NCBI RefSeq assembly: GCF_023006505.1
Contig: NZ_JALBGV010000037.1
Location: 1 to 57,103, forward strand
Source of the DNA: Neorhizobium sp. SHOUNA12A
GTDB lineage: Bacteria > Pseudomonadota > Alphaproteobacteria > Rhizobiales > Rhizobiaceae
Length of the DNA stretch: 57,103 nt
Direction: 5' to 3'
Part shown: positions 35,851 through 46,149 of the stretch, one piece after another
Position numbering within the stretch: the first letter of the stretch is position 1
Layout of the letters: the number at the start of each line of letters is the position of its first letter
The notes under the pieces: model-generated
Told to the model about the DNA's origin: nothing
The model's database searches: none
Seen by the model: only the letters and a program-made list of their open reading frames with translations
Position numbers and translations under genes: made by a program

Positions 35851-37227
35851 ATGTTGCGTCGCCTGGTGTTCGGGTTAGGTCTTTTGTCTGCGACCATGCT
35901 GTCGCATGCAGCTTTTGCGGAAGGTGCCCGCACGCTGCAGATCATCGTTTCCAAGGACAAGCAGTCGCTGGTCGTCTATGACGGCGAAACGGTGGTCGCC
36001 ACCTCGAAAGTGTCGACCGGCAAGGAAGGCCATTCGACGCCGAGCGGCATCTTTTCGATCCTCGAAAAGCAGAAATATCACGAATCCAATCTCTATTCGA
36101 ATGCGCCCATGCCGTGGATGCAGCGCCTGACCTGGTCGGGCGTCGCGCTTCACGAATCAAACAGCGTCCCGAACTATCCCGCCTCGCATGGTTGCGTGCG
36201 CATGCCGGGCGCCTTCGCCAGATCGCTCTACCAGATCACCGAGCGCGGTGCGCATGTGATCATCACCGACGCGCCGGTGGTGCCGCAGCTGATCGAGAAC
36301 GCCAACCTGTTCCTGCCGCGCAAGCCGCTGCCGACCGGGCCGCTGCTTTCCGACGTCGAGCTCAGGACCTCGTCGATCGGCAGCAGCGCCAAGCCTGTCG
36401 AAGTGGCGATGAACGTCGCTCCGAACAATCCCTCGATCATCCACCCGACCACCGGCGCGTCGCCGCAGGCGACCAAACCGGCCACGGCCGCAACGGAGGA
36501 GGTCGCACCGCTTCGCATCCTGATCACCCGCCGCGGCGACCGCGAGACGCTGATGGATGCCCAGATCCTGCTGCAACAGCTCGGTTTCGACACCGGTGGC
36601 GGCGACGGCTCCGCCGGTCCGATGACCCGCAGCGCGATTGCCGGCTTCAAGCGCTGGAAGAACCTGTCGCCCAAGGGCGCGCTGGTGACGCCGGAATTCC
36701 TGGCCTCGCTCTATGAGACCGCCGGCAAGCCGCGGCCGCCGATGGGTCAGATCATGGTGCGCCGGAATTTCCAGCCCGTGTTCGAGGCTCCGGTCGGCAT
36801 CAAGGATCCCGAAATCGCGCTCGGCACACACTTCTTCAGCGTCGACAAGGTCGAACGCAAGGAAGAGACGGCTGAATGGCACAGCATCACCGTGCCGAAT
36901 GGCCTCAGCGCCGCGGTGAAGCAGCGGCTCGGGATCACTGTGGCCGACAACCCTTACGCGCCCGGTGCTGCCGCACAGGCCCTCAGCCGCATCGAAATCC
37001 CGGCCGACATTCGCGACCGGATCGAAACGCTGATCAGCGACGGTTCGTCCCTGACGATCAACGACCAGGGCATCGGCCCGGACACCGGCGACGGCACCGA
37101 TTTCATCACCATCACCCAGCCGGCGCAGCGGGTCGCCGAAGCGCAGATGCAGTCGTCGATCACCAGACCGCAGCCGGTCAGTCAGCGGCGGACGGACGCC
37201 AAGCCCCGCGCCTACGGCCTCTATTAA
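35851..37227 (+). CDS. L,D-transpeptidase (YkuD domain) with peptidoglycan-binding domain
   Basis: A 458-aa exported protein. A signal peptide (LRRLVFGLGLLSATMLSHAAFA) is followed by a YkuD domain ending HESNSVPNYPASHGCVRMP, which contains the catalytic His and Cys. About residues 220-290 form a peptidoglycan-binding domain (DAQILLQQLGFDTGGGDG...TRSAIAGFKRWK). The C-terminal part is Pro/Gln-rich and unassigned. It probably forms 3-3 cross-links or anchors proteins, which matters in rhizobia since polar growth uses L,D-transpeptidases. Start 35851 has GGGG 7 bp upstream; 35839 is an alternative. Confidence 0.9.
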   Translation: MLRRLVFGLGLLSATMLSHAAFAEGARTLQIIVSKDKQSLVVYDGETVVATSKVSTGKEGHSTPSGIFSILEKQKYHESNLYSNAPMPWMQRLTWSGVALHESNSVPNYPASHGCVRMPGAFARSLYQITERGAHVIITDAPVVPQLIENANLFLPRKPLPTGPLLSDVELRTSSIGSSAKPVEVAMNVAPNNPSIIHPTTGASPQATKPATAATEEVAPLRILITRRGDRETLMDAQILLQQLGFDTGGGDGSAGPMTRSAIAGFKRWKNLSPKGALVTPEFLASLYETAGKPRPPMGQIMVRRNFQPVFEAPVGIKDPEIALGTHFFSVDKVERKEETAEWHSITVPNGLSAAVKQRLGITVADNPYAPGAAAQALSRIEIPADIRDRIETLISDGSSLTINDQGIGPDTGDGTDFITITQPAQRVAEAQMQSSITRPQPVSQRRTDAKPRAYGLY

Positions 37228-37233
37228 AGTCTC

Positions 37234-40200
37234 CTAGACCAGCTCGACATCGAGAACGCCCGGCGCCGTCCTCAGCGCCGCGGCGATTTCCGGCGAGATG
37301 CGGTATTTTTCCGTCAGCTCCACCTCGATTTCCCGCTTGCCGTCATCCTTGATGATGACGAAGGACACCAGCCCGTCGCCCCGGGCATTGAGGTGCCGGG
37401 CAACCGCGCGCATCGGGCCTGAGTCGCGGACGAAGACGCGCAGCGCCTTCTGCATCTGCACCGACTTTTCCTCGAGCGACTGCGCCGTCTGGATGCGCAG
37501 GCCGATGCCTTCCGGCCGCTCTTCCGCCTGCACGGTGATGACCAGCGACTTGCCGGGTTCGAGCAGGTCTCGATATTGCGCCAGCCCCTCCGAGAACAGC
37601 ACCGCCTCGAACTGGCCGGTCGCGTCCGAGAAGGTGACGATGCCCATCTTGTTGCCGGTACGGGTCTTGCGCTCCTGCTTGCTGGTCACCGTTCCGGCAA
37701 GCCGGCCGGCGGTGGCGCCCTGTTTCACGGCGGCGGAAAAGTCCGCGAAATTCTGGACGCGCATCTTGGCGAGCACGTTGGCATAGGCATCGAGCGGATG
37801 GGCCGAGAGATAGAAGCCGAGCACCTGATATTCGCGCATCAGCTTTTCGGACGGCATCCACGGCGTGAACGCCGGGAAAATCAGCGTTTCCGGCCCGGAG
37901 GCGGAGGACGAGCCGAACATGTCGTGCTGGCCGCTCACCTTCTCCCCTTGCGCGCGCTGGGCATAACCGATGATGCGGTCGAGGCCGCCGCTCAACTCGG
38001 CTCGATCGCGGCCGAAACAATCGAAGGCACCCGCCGAGATCAGGCTTTCCATGACGCGGCGGTTGACCTGTTTCGGGTCGATCCGCAGGCAGAAGTCCTC
38101 GATGCTGGCAAACGGCACATCGCCGCGCACTTCGGTGATGTGGTCGACCGCCGACTCGCCGACGCCCTTGATGGCGGCCAGCGCGTAATAGATCCTGTTG
38201 TCGCCGGTCTCGAAATGCCGGAACGAGGTCTGCACCGACGGCGGAATGACTGAGATGCCGAGGCGGCCGGCATCCTGCCGGAAATCATTCAGTTTCTCGC
38301 TGTTCGACATGTCGTAGGTCATCGAGGCGGCGAGGAACTCCACCGGATAATGCGCCTTCATGAAGGCCGTCTGGTAGGAGACGATGGCGTAGGCCGCGGC
38401 GTGTGACTTGTTGAAGCCGTAGTTGGCGAATTTTGCCAGCAGTTCGAAGATGTTGTTGGCCTGCGGCTTGGAGACGCCGTTCTTGATGGCGCCATCAACA
38501 AAGCGTTCGCTCTGCTGGTCCATCTCCGCCTTGATCTTCTTGCCCATGGCGCGGCGCAGCAGGTCGGCCTCGCCGAGCGAATAGCCCGACAGCACCTGGG
38601 CGATCTGCATCACCTGTTCCTGATAGACGATAACCCCTTGCGTCTCCTTCAGCAGATGGTCGATCGTCGGGTGGATCGACTCGATCTCCTCCTCGCCGTG
38701 CTTGCGGGCATTATAGGTCGGAATGTTCTCCATCGGGCCCGGACGATAAAGCGCCACGAGCGCGATAATGTCCTCGATACAGTCCGGCCGCATGCCGATC
38801 AGCGCCTTGCGCATGCCCGCACTTTCCACCTGGAACACGCCGACCGTCTCGCCGCGCGAGAGCATCTCGTAGGTCTTGGCGTCGTCGAGCGGGATCTTGG
38901 CGAGATCGACCTCAATGCCGCGCTTGCGGCAGAAATCGACCGCGGTCTTCAGGACCGTCAGCGTCTTCAGGCCGAGGAAGTCGAACTTCACCAGACCCGC
39001 CTGCTCCACCCATTTCATGTTGAACTGGGTGACCGGCATGTCCGAGCGCGGGTCCCGATACATCGGCACTAGTTTCGACAGCGGACGGTCGCCGATGACG
39101 ATCCCGGCGGCGTGGGTCGAGGCGTGGCGGTAGAGGCCTTCGATTTTCTGGGCGATATCGAGGAGACGCGCGACGACCGGTTCCTTGTCGGCCTCCTCCT
39201 GGAATTTCGGATCCTCCTCGATCGCCTTCGACAGCGGGGTCGGGTTGGCCGGGTTGTTTGGCACCAGCTTGCAGATCTTGTCGACCTGGCCATAGGGCAT
39301 TTCGAGCACACGGCCCACGTCGCGCAACGCGGCGCGCGCCTGCAGCGAACCGAAGGTGATGATCTGCGCCACCTGCTCGCGACCGTATTTCTGCTGCACG
39401 TAGCGGATCACCTCTTCGCGGCGATCCTGGCAGAAGTCGATGTCGAAGTCCGGCATCGAGACGCGGTCGGGATTGAGGAAGCGCTCGAACAGCAGCGAGA
39501 AGCGCAGCGGATCGACGTCGGTAATGGTGAGCGCATAGGCGACCAGCGAGCCCGCACCCGAACCACGGCCCGGGCCGACCGGGATGCCCTGCTGCTTCGC
39601 CCATTTGATGAAGTCGGCAACGATCAGGAAGTAGCCCGGAAACTTCATCTTCTCGATGACGCTAAGCTCGAAATCCAGCCGCTCCCGATAATCCTGTTCG
39701 GTATAACCGCGCGTCATGCCGAGCGTTGCGATGCGCTCTTCGAGGCCTTCGACGGACTGGCGGCGCAGCTCCTCCGCCTCGGCGCGCTCGGCTTCCGCCG
39801 GATCGTCGGTGGCGCCGGTGAAGCGCGGCAGGATCGGATTGCGGGTCTTCAGCACGAAGGAGCAGCGCTGCGCGATCTCGACGGTGTTTTCGAGCGCCTC
39901 CGGCAGGTCGGCAAACAGCTTTGCCATCTCCGCACGGCTCTTCAGATAATGGTCCGGCGTCAGGCGGAATCGCGTATCGTCCGAGACGATCGCGTTGTGG
40001 GCGACCGCCATCAGCGCGTCATGGGCATCGTAATCGGCCTTGGTAGGAAAGAAGGCCTCGTTGGTCGCAACCAACGGCAGGTCGTGGTCGTAGGCGAGCG
40101 TGACGATCTTGTGCTCGTGGCGCCGATCGTAAGCGCCGTGGCGCTGCAGTTCGACATAGAGCCGATCGCCGAAGATCTCCTTGAGCTTCAGCAACCTCGC

Positions 40201-40731
40201 TTCGGCAAGCGTAGCATTGCCTTCCTTCAGAGCCACGTCGACCGGACCGCTTCCTGCCCCGGTCAGCGCGATCAGGCCTTCGGTGCTGCCGTCCTCCAGC
40301 CAGGAGCGGCTGATATGGATGGACTGATGCCCCTCGTCACCGAGATAGGCGCGGCTGATCAGGTCCACAAGCCGTTCGTAACCGACGGCATTGGCCGCCA
40401 GCACGACGATCGCCGGCAGCTTGGCGAGCTGCTGGTGGCTGTTGCGACGCTCGTCGGACTGGTCTTCCATATCGATCGACAGCTGGCAGCCGATGATCGG
40501 CTGCAGGCCGTCGCCGATCGCCTTCTGGGCGAATTCCAGCGCGACGAACAGATTGTTGGTGTCGGTGATCGCGATCGCAGGCTGATTGTCCGCGATCGCC
40601 TTCGAGAGGATCTTCTTGAGCGGCAAGGCGCCTTCGAGAAGCGAATAGGCGGAATGGACGCGCAGGTGAACGAATTGAGGGCTGGTTCCCAGCTCTACCG
40701 ATCCCGATTTTACGTCCGTTGTGTCTGCCAT
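37234..40731 (-). CDS. dnaE: DNA polymerase III, alpha subunit
   Basis: A 1165-aa replicative polymerase. PHP domain at the N-terminus (FVHLRVHSAYSLLEGALPL), palm with PGRGSGAGSLVAYAL and the catalytic MPDFDIDFCQDRR, fingers with YRPGPMENIP and NKSHAAAYAIVSYQTA, and a C-terminal OB/tau-binding part. Length and full PHP domain indicate DnaE1 and not the SOS polymerase DnaE2. It lies convergent with the L,D-transpeptidase (6-bp gap). A micro-ORF and a candidate SOS promoter lie upstream on the same strand. Confidence 0.97.
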   Translation of the reverse strand: MADTTDVKSGSVELGTSPQFVHLRVHSAYSLLEGALPLKKILSKAIADNQPAIAITDTNNLFVALEFAQKAIGDGLQPIIGCQLSIDMEDQSDERRNSHQQLAKLPAIVVLAANAVGYERLVDLISRAYLGDEGHQSIHISRSWLEDGSTEGLIALTGAGSGPVDVALKEGNATLAEARLLKLKEIFGDRLYVELQRHGAYDRRHEHKIVTLAYDHDLPLVATNEAFFPTKADYDAHDALMAVAHNAIVSDDTRFRLTPDHYLKSRAEMAKLFADLPEALENTVEIAQRCSFVLKTRNPILPRFTGATDDPAEAERAEAEELRRQSVEGLEERIATLGMTRGYTEQDYRERLDFELSVIEKMKFPGYFLIVADFIKWAKQQGIPVGPGRGSGAGSLVAYALTITDVDPLRFSLLFERFLNPDRVSMPDFDIDFCQDRREEVIRYVQQKYGREQVAQIITFGSLQARAALRDVGRVLEMPYGQVDKICKLVPNNPANPTPLSKAIEEDPKFQEEADKEPVVARLLDIAQKIEGLYRHASTHAAGIVIGDRPLSKLVPMYRDPRSDMPVTQFNMKWVEQAGLVKFDFLGLKTLTVLKTAVDFCRKRGIEVDLAKIPLDDAKTYEMLSRGETVGVFQVESAGMRKALIGMRPDCIEDIIALVALYRPGPMENIPTYNARKHGEEEIESIHPTIDHLLKETQGVIVYQEQVMQIAQVLSGYSLGEADLLRRAMGKKIKAEMDQQSERFVDGAIKNGVSKPQANNIFELLAKFANYGFNKSHAAAYAIVSYQTAFMKAHYPVEFLAASMTYDMSNSEKLNDFRQDAGRLGISVIPPSVQTSFRHFETGDNRIYYALAAIKGVGESAVDHITEVRGDVPFASIEDFCLRIDPKQVNRRVMESLISAGAFDCFGRDRAELSGGLDRIIGYAQRAQGEKVSGQHDMFGSSSASGPETLIFPAFTPWMPSEKLMREYQVLGFYLSAHPLDAYANVLAKMRVQNFADFSAAVKQGATAGRLAGTVTSKQERKTRTGNKMGIVTFSDATGQFEAVLFSEGLAQYRDLLEPGKSLVITVQAEERPEGIGLRIQTAQSLEEKSVQMQKALRVFVRDSGPMRAVARHLNARGDGLVSFVIIKDDGKREIEVELTEKYRISPEIAAALRTAPGVLDVELV

Positions 40732-40865
40732 GCCTGCGCCTTACCCGTTTGATGAAGCGGGAACAATCTCATGAATCAGGCTATTGTCTGGCGCAGGGCT
40801 TTGAGAGTCTAGTTCGGATTTCCCTCCTCAACGCCTTTCGGCCGAGGGACCGGCTGGATCTCCGA

Positions 40866-40952
40866 TCACATGGCCATCATGATCATGGAAAGGCTGGCCA
40901 CGAAGGTGGCGATGGAAGCGAATGCGGCAATGTCACGAAGCAGGTCAGTCAT
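40866..40952 (-). CDS. 28-aa single-span membrane micropeptide, possibly SOS-controlled
   Basis: ATG 40952 to TGA 40866, 28 residues. A polar, slightly charged start (MTDLLRDIA) is followed by a hydrophobic stretch from about residue 8 to the end (AFASIATFVASL, then SMIMMAM), long enough for one membrane span. GGGAGA lies about 8 bp before the ATG, a better ribosome site than most here. The promoter upstream carries LexA-like boxes. It is 134 bp upstream of dnaE on the same strand. No family is known to me; by size and context it recalls the SOS-induced division inhibitor SidA of Caulobacter, without sequence evidence of homology. Confidence 0.6.
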   Translation of the reverse strand: MTDLLRDIAAFASIATFVASLSMIMMAM

Positions 40953-40981
40953 CGTCGTCTCCCGTGTTCTCTTATGTTTTT

Positions 40982-41030
40982 ATTTTGTTCTCATTTTGTT
41001 TGAGAGTCAATAAAAGAACAGACCGGAAAC
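40982..41030 (-). promoter_or_regulatory. Promoter with two near-consensus LexA boxes
   Basis: On the minus strand TTGACT (41010-41005), 17 bp, CAAAAT (40987-40982). A LexA-like box GTTC-N7-GTTT (40987-41001, plus strand) fills the spacer, and GAAC-N7-AAAC (41016-41030) lies just upstream of the -35. Each differs from GTTC-N7-GTTC or its complement at one of eight positions. Transcription would start near 40975 and read the micropeptide, perhaps continuing into dnaE. Confidence 0.5.
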
Positions 41031-41228
41031 AAACATATCGCGATATCCTCCCTCACCTGGTAAACGAGAGATTAACGGCGGGATTTTCGTTTGGCTTTCA
41101 GGCATGCGCATACATCGGGACTGGATGGCCATCCGGGCATGAACAATTTCGGACGGGGCGCTGAAAGCTGCCTCGAGGGAGTGTCAGGCATGCCCGGATA
41201 GACTGGCGCCTGGAGGGTGTATCCTGGG

Positions 41229-41324
41229 GTCATCCTCGGGTTTAACCCGAGGACGAGGATGACGGAGGAATGGGCGGAGCACACCACCCAGCGGCGTCAT
41301 CCTCGGGCCCGACCCGAGGATCCA
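41229..41324. repeat. Pair of REP-like palindromes
   Basis: GTCATCCTCGGG occurs twice, at 41229-41240 and 41296-41307, each followed by an inverted copy of CCTCGGG after a short spacer (centres TTTAA and CCGA). The first also has CGAGGATGAC (41254-41263) completing a second nested stem. This sequence type is a common dispersed palindrome in Rhizobiales and is in the right place to protect or end the lolD transcript. Confidence 0.7.
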
Positions 41325-41345
41325 GACGCACGCATGTCCGCCTCT

Positions 41346-42029
<684 letters not shown>

Positions 42030-42043
42030 GAAGGATGTGGGTC

Positions 42044-43351
42044 CTATTCGTATCGGAGGGCCTGGACAGGATCGAGCCGGGAGGCTCGCCAGGCCGGAAG
42101 GATGGTCGCGATGAAGGAGAGGACGAGCGCCATCATGACCACCGAGAAGGTCTCGCCAAAGCTCATCTCCGCCGGCAGCTGGCTGAGGAAATAAAGTTGC
42201 GGGTCAAAGAGAATAGTGCCCGAGACCCAGGAGAAGAACTGGCGGATGGATTCGACGTTGAGACAGACGAGCACGCCGAGCAGGACGCCGGCAAACGTTC
42301 CGACGATGCCGATCGCCGCCCCGGTCATGAAGAAGATGCGCATGATCGCCCCCGCACCCGCGCCCATGGTGCGCAGGATGGCGATATCGCTGCCCTTGTC
42401 CTTCACCAGCATGATCAGGCCGGAGATGATGTTGAGCGCCGCCACCAGCACGATCAGGGTCAGGATCATGAACATGACGTTGCGCTCCACCTGAAGCGCG
42501 GAGAAGAAGGTCTGGTTGCGCTGGCGCCAGTCGGTGATGAAGATCTGGCGGCCCGCCGCCGCCTCGATCTTCGGGCGCAGGTCGTCGATATTATCCGGAT
42601 TGTCGACGAACAGCTCGATCGACTGGACGAGGCCTTCGGCATTGAAATAGAGCTGCGATTCCTCGAGCGGCATATAGATGATCGTCGCGTCGTATTCCGA
42701 CATGCCGATCTCGAAAATGCCGGAGACCGGATAGGATTTGACGCGCGGATTGACGCCCATCGGCGTCACGTCGCCTTCCGGCGAGATCAGCGTGATCTGG
42801 TCACCGGCGGAGAGGCCGAGCTGGGCGGCGAGCCTGGAGCCGACCAGTACGCCCTGCCCCGAAGCAAAGCCGACCATGTTGCCCGATTTGACGTTGCCGG
42901 CGACTTCGGACAGTTTTTCGAGATCTTCCGGGCGAACGCCGCGCACCAGCGCCCCGGAACCCGCACCACCGCGGCCCGATGCCAGCGTCTGGCCCTCGAC
43001 CAGGGGCAGCGCCATGCGGACGCCCGGCACGGCCGCGAATTTCTGGGTGAGCTCGGCGTAGTCGGTGAGCGGTCCGTCGATCGGCTGGACGATCATGTGG
43101 CCGTTGATACCGAGGATGCGCGAGATGAGCTCGGTGCGGAACCCGTTCATGACAGCCATGACGATGATCAGCGTCGCGACGCCGAGCATGATGCCGATGA
43201 AGGAGAAGCCGGCGATCACCGAGATGAAGGCCTCGCGGCGGCGCGAGCGCAGGTAACGCCAGGCGACCATCCGCTCGAAGGCCGAGAAAGGACCGGCCGC
43301 GGGCGAACCACCCGCCTTTACCGCTTCACCATTCGCCGCGACACTCGCCAT
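42044..43351 (-). CDS. Lipoprotein-releasing ABC transporter permease (LolC/E type)
   Basis: A 435-aa MacB/FtsX-type permease: cytoplasmic N-terminus with [20 protein letters not shown], first membrane segment ([29 protein letters not shown]), a large periplasmic domain (about 75-295) and three C-terminal membrane segments. The motif [15 protein letters not shown] belongs to the FtsX core. A single LolC/E homologue, probably acting as a homodimer (LolF-like), is usual in alphaproteobacteria; a second copy is not in this window. 14 bp before lolD, 84 bp after proS. Confidence 0.92.
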   Translation of the reverse strand: MASVAANGEAVKAGGSPAAGPFSAFERMVAWRYLRSRRREAFISVIAGFSFIGIMLGVATLIIVMAVMNGFRTELISRILGINGHMIVQPIDGPLTDYAELTQKFAAVPGVRMALPLVEGQTLASGRGGAGSGALVRGVRPEDLEKLSEVAGNVKSGNMVGFASGQGVLVGSRLAAQLGLSAGDQITLISPEGDVTPMGVNPRVKSYPVSGIFEIGMSEYDATIIYMPLEESQLYFNAEGLVQSIELFVDNPDNIDDLRPKIEAAAGRQIFITDWRQRNQTFFSALQVERNVMFMILTLIVLVAALNIISGLIMLVKDKGSDIAILRTMGAGAGAIMRIFFMTGAAIGIVGTFAGVLLGVLVCLNVESIRQFFSWVSGTILFDPQLYFLSQLPAEMSFGETFSVVMMALVLSFIATILPAWRASRLDPVQALRYE

Positions 43352-43435
43352 GCCATTTCCTCAATCTGGTGGTCGCAATTCCGGACGGAAAACCGCTTCA
43401 CACTTTTCCTGGAATTGCTCCGGCCGCCTGCCGGC

Positions 43436-44761
43436 TTATCGGCCGGCGAGCCTGTTCATGGCCGCTTCGACGGTCAGCGTTTCGCGCTCACCGGTCTTGC
43501 GGTCCTTGACCTCCACTTCGCCTGACGCGGCGGAGCGGGGTCCGACAATCACCTGGACCGGCACGCCGATCAGGTCGGCGGTCGCGAACTTGGTGCCGGC
43601 GCGCTCGTCCGTATCGTCGTAGAGCACGTCCTTGCCGACCGTTGCGAGACCGCCATAGAGCGTTTCGCAGATTCGGTCGCAGGCCTCGTCGCCGGGCTTC
43701 ATGTTGATGACCACGACGTCGAACGGCGCGACCGATGCCGGCCAAATGATTCCGTTGTCGTCATGCGATGCTTCGATGATGGCGGGAACAAGGCGTGTCG
43801 GGCCGATGCCGTAGGAACCCATGTGGACAGGGTGTTCCTTGCCGTCCGGCCCCTGCACCTTGGCGCCCATCGGCTCGGAATATTTGGTGCCGAAATAGAA
43901 GATATGGCCGACCTCGATGCCGCGGGCGGAAAGACGATCGGTCTCGGGGATGGCATTGAACGCCTCCTCGTCGTGCATTTCCGAGGTCGCGGCGTAAACC
44001 GACGTCCACTTGTCGAAGACCGCCTGCATGGCCTCGACATTGTCGAAATTGGTGTCCGTGCCGGGGATGTCGAAATTGACGAAATCCTTGTGCGAAAACA
44101 CTTCCGACTCGCCGGTATCGGCAAGGATGATGAATTCGTGGGACAGGTTGCCGCCAATCGGGCCAGTATCGGCGCGCATCGGAATGGCACGCAGGCCCAG
44201 TCTCGAGAAGGTGCGCAGATAGGCGGTGAACATCTTGCGATAGGAATGCTCGGCGTCTTCCTTGGTCAGATCGAAGGAATAGGCGTCCTTCATCAGGAAT
44301 TCGCGCGAGCGCATGGTGCCGAAGCGCGGACGGATCTCGTCACGGAACTTCAGCTGGATGTGATAAAGGTTGAGCGGCAGGTTCTTGTAGGATTTGACGT
44401 AGGACCGGAAGATATCCGTGATCATTTCCTCGTTGGTGGGGCCGTAGAGCATCGGCCGCTCCTGGCGGTCCTTGATGCGCAGCATTTCCTTGCCATAGGC
44501 GTCGTAGCGGCCGCTTTCCTGCCAGAGTTCGGCGGATTGCAGCGTCGGCATCAGCACCTCGATGGCGCCGGCGCGATTCTGCTCCTCGCGGATGATGGCA
44601 TTGACCTTGTCGAGCACGCGCTTGCCGAGCGGCAGCCAGGAATAGATGCCCTGGCTCTGCTGGCGGATCATGCCGGCACGCAGCATCAGCCGGTGGGACG
44701 CGATTTCCGCTTCCTTGGGGTTTTCCTTCAGGATGGGCATAAAATAGCGGGACAGGCGCAT
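43436..44761 (-). CDS. proS: Prolyl-tRNA synthetase, short form
   Basis: A 441-aa class II synthetase. Motif 1 region is [21 protein letters not shown], motif 2 [21 protein letters not shown], motif 3 near [14 protein letters not shown]; the anticodon-binding domain is C-terminal. It lacks the roughly 180-residue editing insertion of E. coli ProS, as is normal in alphaproteobacteria, so mischarged Ala-tRNA(Pro) must be cleared by another protein. The start at 44761 gives the conserved [15 protein letters not shown]; a longer frame to 44926 is not conserved in character. Confidence 0.96.
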   Translation of the reverse strand: MRLSRYFMPILKENPKEAEIASHRLMLRAGMIRQQSQGIYSWLPLGKRVLDKVNAIIREEQNRAGAIEVLMPTLQSAELWQESGRYDAYGKEMLRIKDRQERPMLYGPTNEEMITDIFRSYVKSYKNLPLNLYHIQLKFRDEIRPRFGTMRSREFLMKDAYSFDLTKEDAEHSYRKMFTAYLRTFSRLGLRAIPMRADTGPIGGNLSHEFIILADTGESEVFSHKDFVNFDIPGTDTNFDNVEAMQAVFDKWTSVYAATSEMHDEEAFNAIPETDRLSARGIEVGHIFYFGTKYSEPMGAKVQGPDGKEHPVHMGSYGIGPTRLVPAIIEASHDDNGIIWPASVAPFDVVVINMKPGDEACDRICETLYGGLATVGKDVLYDDTDERAGTKFATADLIGVPVQVIVGPRSAASGEVEVKDRKTGERETLTVEAAMNRLAGR

Positions 44762-45000
44762 CGCGATTTCCGAGGTTGCCGGCCTATCCTCATCACGCGA
44801 GGAATCGGCCGTTTTCTTCAACAATATTGGGAGGGTACATAGCCGTTCCGAGGCTCCAAGGGAACCCGCCCCAGCATGAATCGCACGTTGTTCACGAATC
44901 TGCGCCGACACTTCCAGACCCGGCAAAAGCGGAAATTTCGTGGCAAGCGCGCGACATTTTTGTCAACTAAAAAATTTTATCGAAGTGTAGCAAAAATACA

Positions 45001-45190
45001 AAAAAGCGGATGACAAAGCACATCCTTTGAGCTAGGTTCAGCTCACAAAAGAGGCAAGGAGTTCAAATTCTTGTCATTTCGCGGTCAAGTCTTGGGAGGA
45101 TCAGATCTTAGGCGCGCTTGTCGCAGCCCCGGTAACGGTTAAGGATCACGCGAAACTTGAAAACAAGGCTTAACCGCCTTGTTTTTTTTT
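45001..45190 (+). ncRNA. Candidate small structured RNA between proS and DUF1467
   Basis: In a 555-bp gene-free gap (44762-45316) the plus strand has hairpin GGATG (45008-45012)/CATCC (45021-45025), hairpin TGAGC (45028-45032)/GCTCA (45041-45045), an unpaired segment with GGGAGGATC, and a strong terminator at 45160-45190. TTGTCA at 44960-44965 is a possible -35 but no good -10 follows. No coding frame of sense lies here. The 5' end is a guess. The terminator could alternatively serve the opposite-strand DUF1467 gene. Confidence 0.4.
45160..45190 (+). terminator. Strong terminator with long T-run
   Basis: AAAACAAGGC (45160-45169) pairs with GCCTTGTTTT (45176-45185) around TTAACC, and the T-run continues to 45190. 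Because the left arm is A-rich it is usable in both directions: on + for the RNA candidate, on - for DUF1467 (127 bp upstream). Confidence 0.85.
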
Positions 45191-45316
45191 GCTTTCTCGT
45201 CACCCGGAACGAATAAAGCGCGAATGCCTTCGTCGCCGCTTCCTATGCCTGCAAATCATGACAGGGAAATGACGGGCTCCCGACGACCCGCCTTATTCTG
45301 CCGCCTACTCGTCCAC

Positions 45317-45586
45317 CTATTCGAAGGTCGGGACGATCACCGGAATGTCGCCGATGCCGACGCCGAAATAGGCGGATGCGACGTAGTAGCCCACATAGAG
45401 CAGTGTCGAGATCACCGTCGTCAGCAGCACGACGCGGCCGCCGCGAAACCGGGCGGGAGCGCTTTCCACAGTCCCTATGGTCACCTCACCGTCTTCCTGC
45501 TGGGTGCGATAACCAAGCGGAAGGACGATGAAGAGCACGGTCCACCAGATGATGAAATAGATGGCCGCGACCGTCAAAAGAGGCAT
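45317..45586 (-). CDS. DUF1467 family membrane protein
   Basis: An 89-aa protein with two membrane segments: AAIYFIIWWTVLFIVLPLGY near the N-terminus, and TTVISTLLYVGYYVASAYF near the C-terminus, joined by a charged loop containing GTVESAPARFRG. This is the alphaproteobacterial DUF1467 pattern (IIWW...VLPLGYR). Function unknown. It lies 102 bp after mce on the same strand, a common pairing. Confidence 0.9.
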   Translation of the reverse strand: MPLLTVAAIYFIIWWTVLFIVLPLGYRTQQEDGEVTIGTVESAPARFRGGRVVLLTTVISTLLYVGYYVASAYFGVGIGDIPVIVPTFE

Positions 45587-45688
45587 GATTTCGACTCGAT
45601 TCCGGTTCGAAGAATTGGCGCCCTTATAGGCTGAAAGGCGGGCAAGCTCAAACCGAGAGACCCCGGCGTGATGTCACAGCTGTGGGAA

Positions 45689-46093
45689 TCATACCTGTTC
45701 GAGCTCGATCAAGGTGCCGTTGAAGTCCTTCGGATGCAGGAAAAGCACAGGTTTTCCATGGGCTCCGGTCTTCGGATTGCCGTCTCCGAGCACCCGCGCG
45801 CCGGCCGCCTTCAACGTGTCACGCGCAGCGACGATATCGTCCACCTCGTAGCAGATATGGTGCATGCCGCCGGAGGGATTTTTCTCCAGGAAAGCCGCAA
45901 TCGGCGACTCGGGGCCGAGCGGTTCGAGCAGTTCCACCTTGGTGTTGGGGAGCTCGACGAAGACCACGGTGACGCCATGCTCCGGCAAGGCCTGGGCCTG
46001 CGAGACGCGGGCGCCGAGCGTATCGCGATACATCGTGGTCGCGATGCCAAGATCCGGCACGGCAATGGCGATGTGATTGACGCGTCCGAGCAT
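45689..46093 (-). CDS. mce: Methylmalonyl-CoA epimerase
   Basis: A 134-aa vicinal-oxygen-chelate protein: MLGRVNHIAIAVPDLG (metal His H7), VFVELPNTKVELLEP, GGMHHICYEVDD (second His), then HPKDFNGTLIELEQ (C-terminal metal Glu). It interconverts R- and S-methylmalonyl-CoA in propionyl-CoA catabolism, ahead of the B12-dependent mutase. ATG 46093 matches the family start and has GGAGGAC upstream; a longer frame to 46186 runs into the repeat. Confidence 0.93.
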   Translation of the reverse strand: MLGRVNHIAIAVPDLGIATTMYRDTLGARVSQAQALPEHGVTVVFVELPNTKVELLEPLGPESPIAAFLEKNPSGGMHHICYEVDDIVAARDTLKAAGARVLGDGNPKTGAHGKPVLFLHPKDFNGTLIELEQV

Positions 46094-46149
46094 GTCTTGT
46101 CCTCCCGAGTGTGGGCTGCAGCAAAGGGAAAAGGCTGCCGACCCCGGCA

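Noticed and set aside
39112..40752. 546-codon plus-strand frame opposite dnaE
   Set aside because: Shadow frame; dnaE on the minus strand is unambiguous.
45061..45075. GTTC-N7-TGTC in the proS-DUF1467 gap as an SOS box
   Set aside because: Two mismatches in the second half and no promoter placed to use it.
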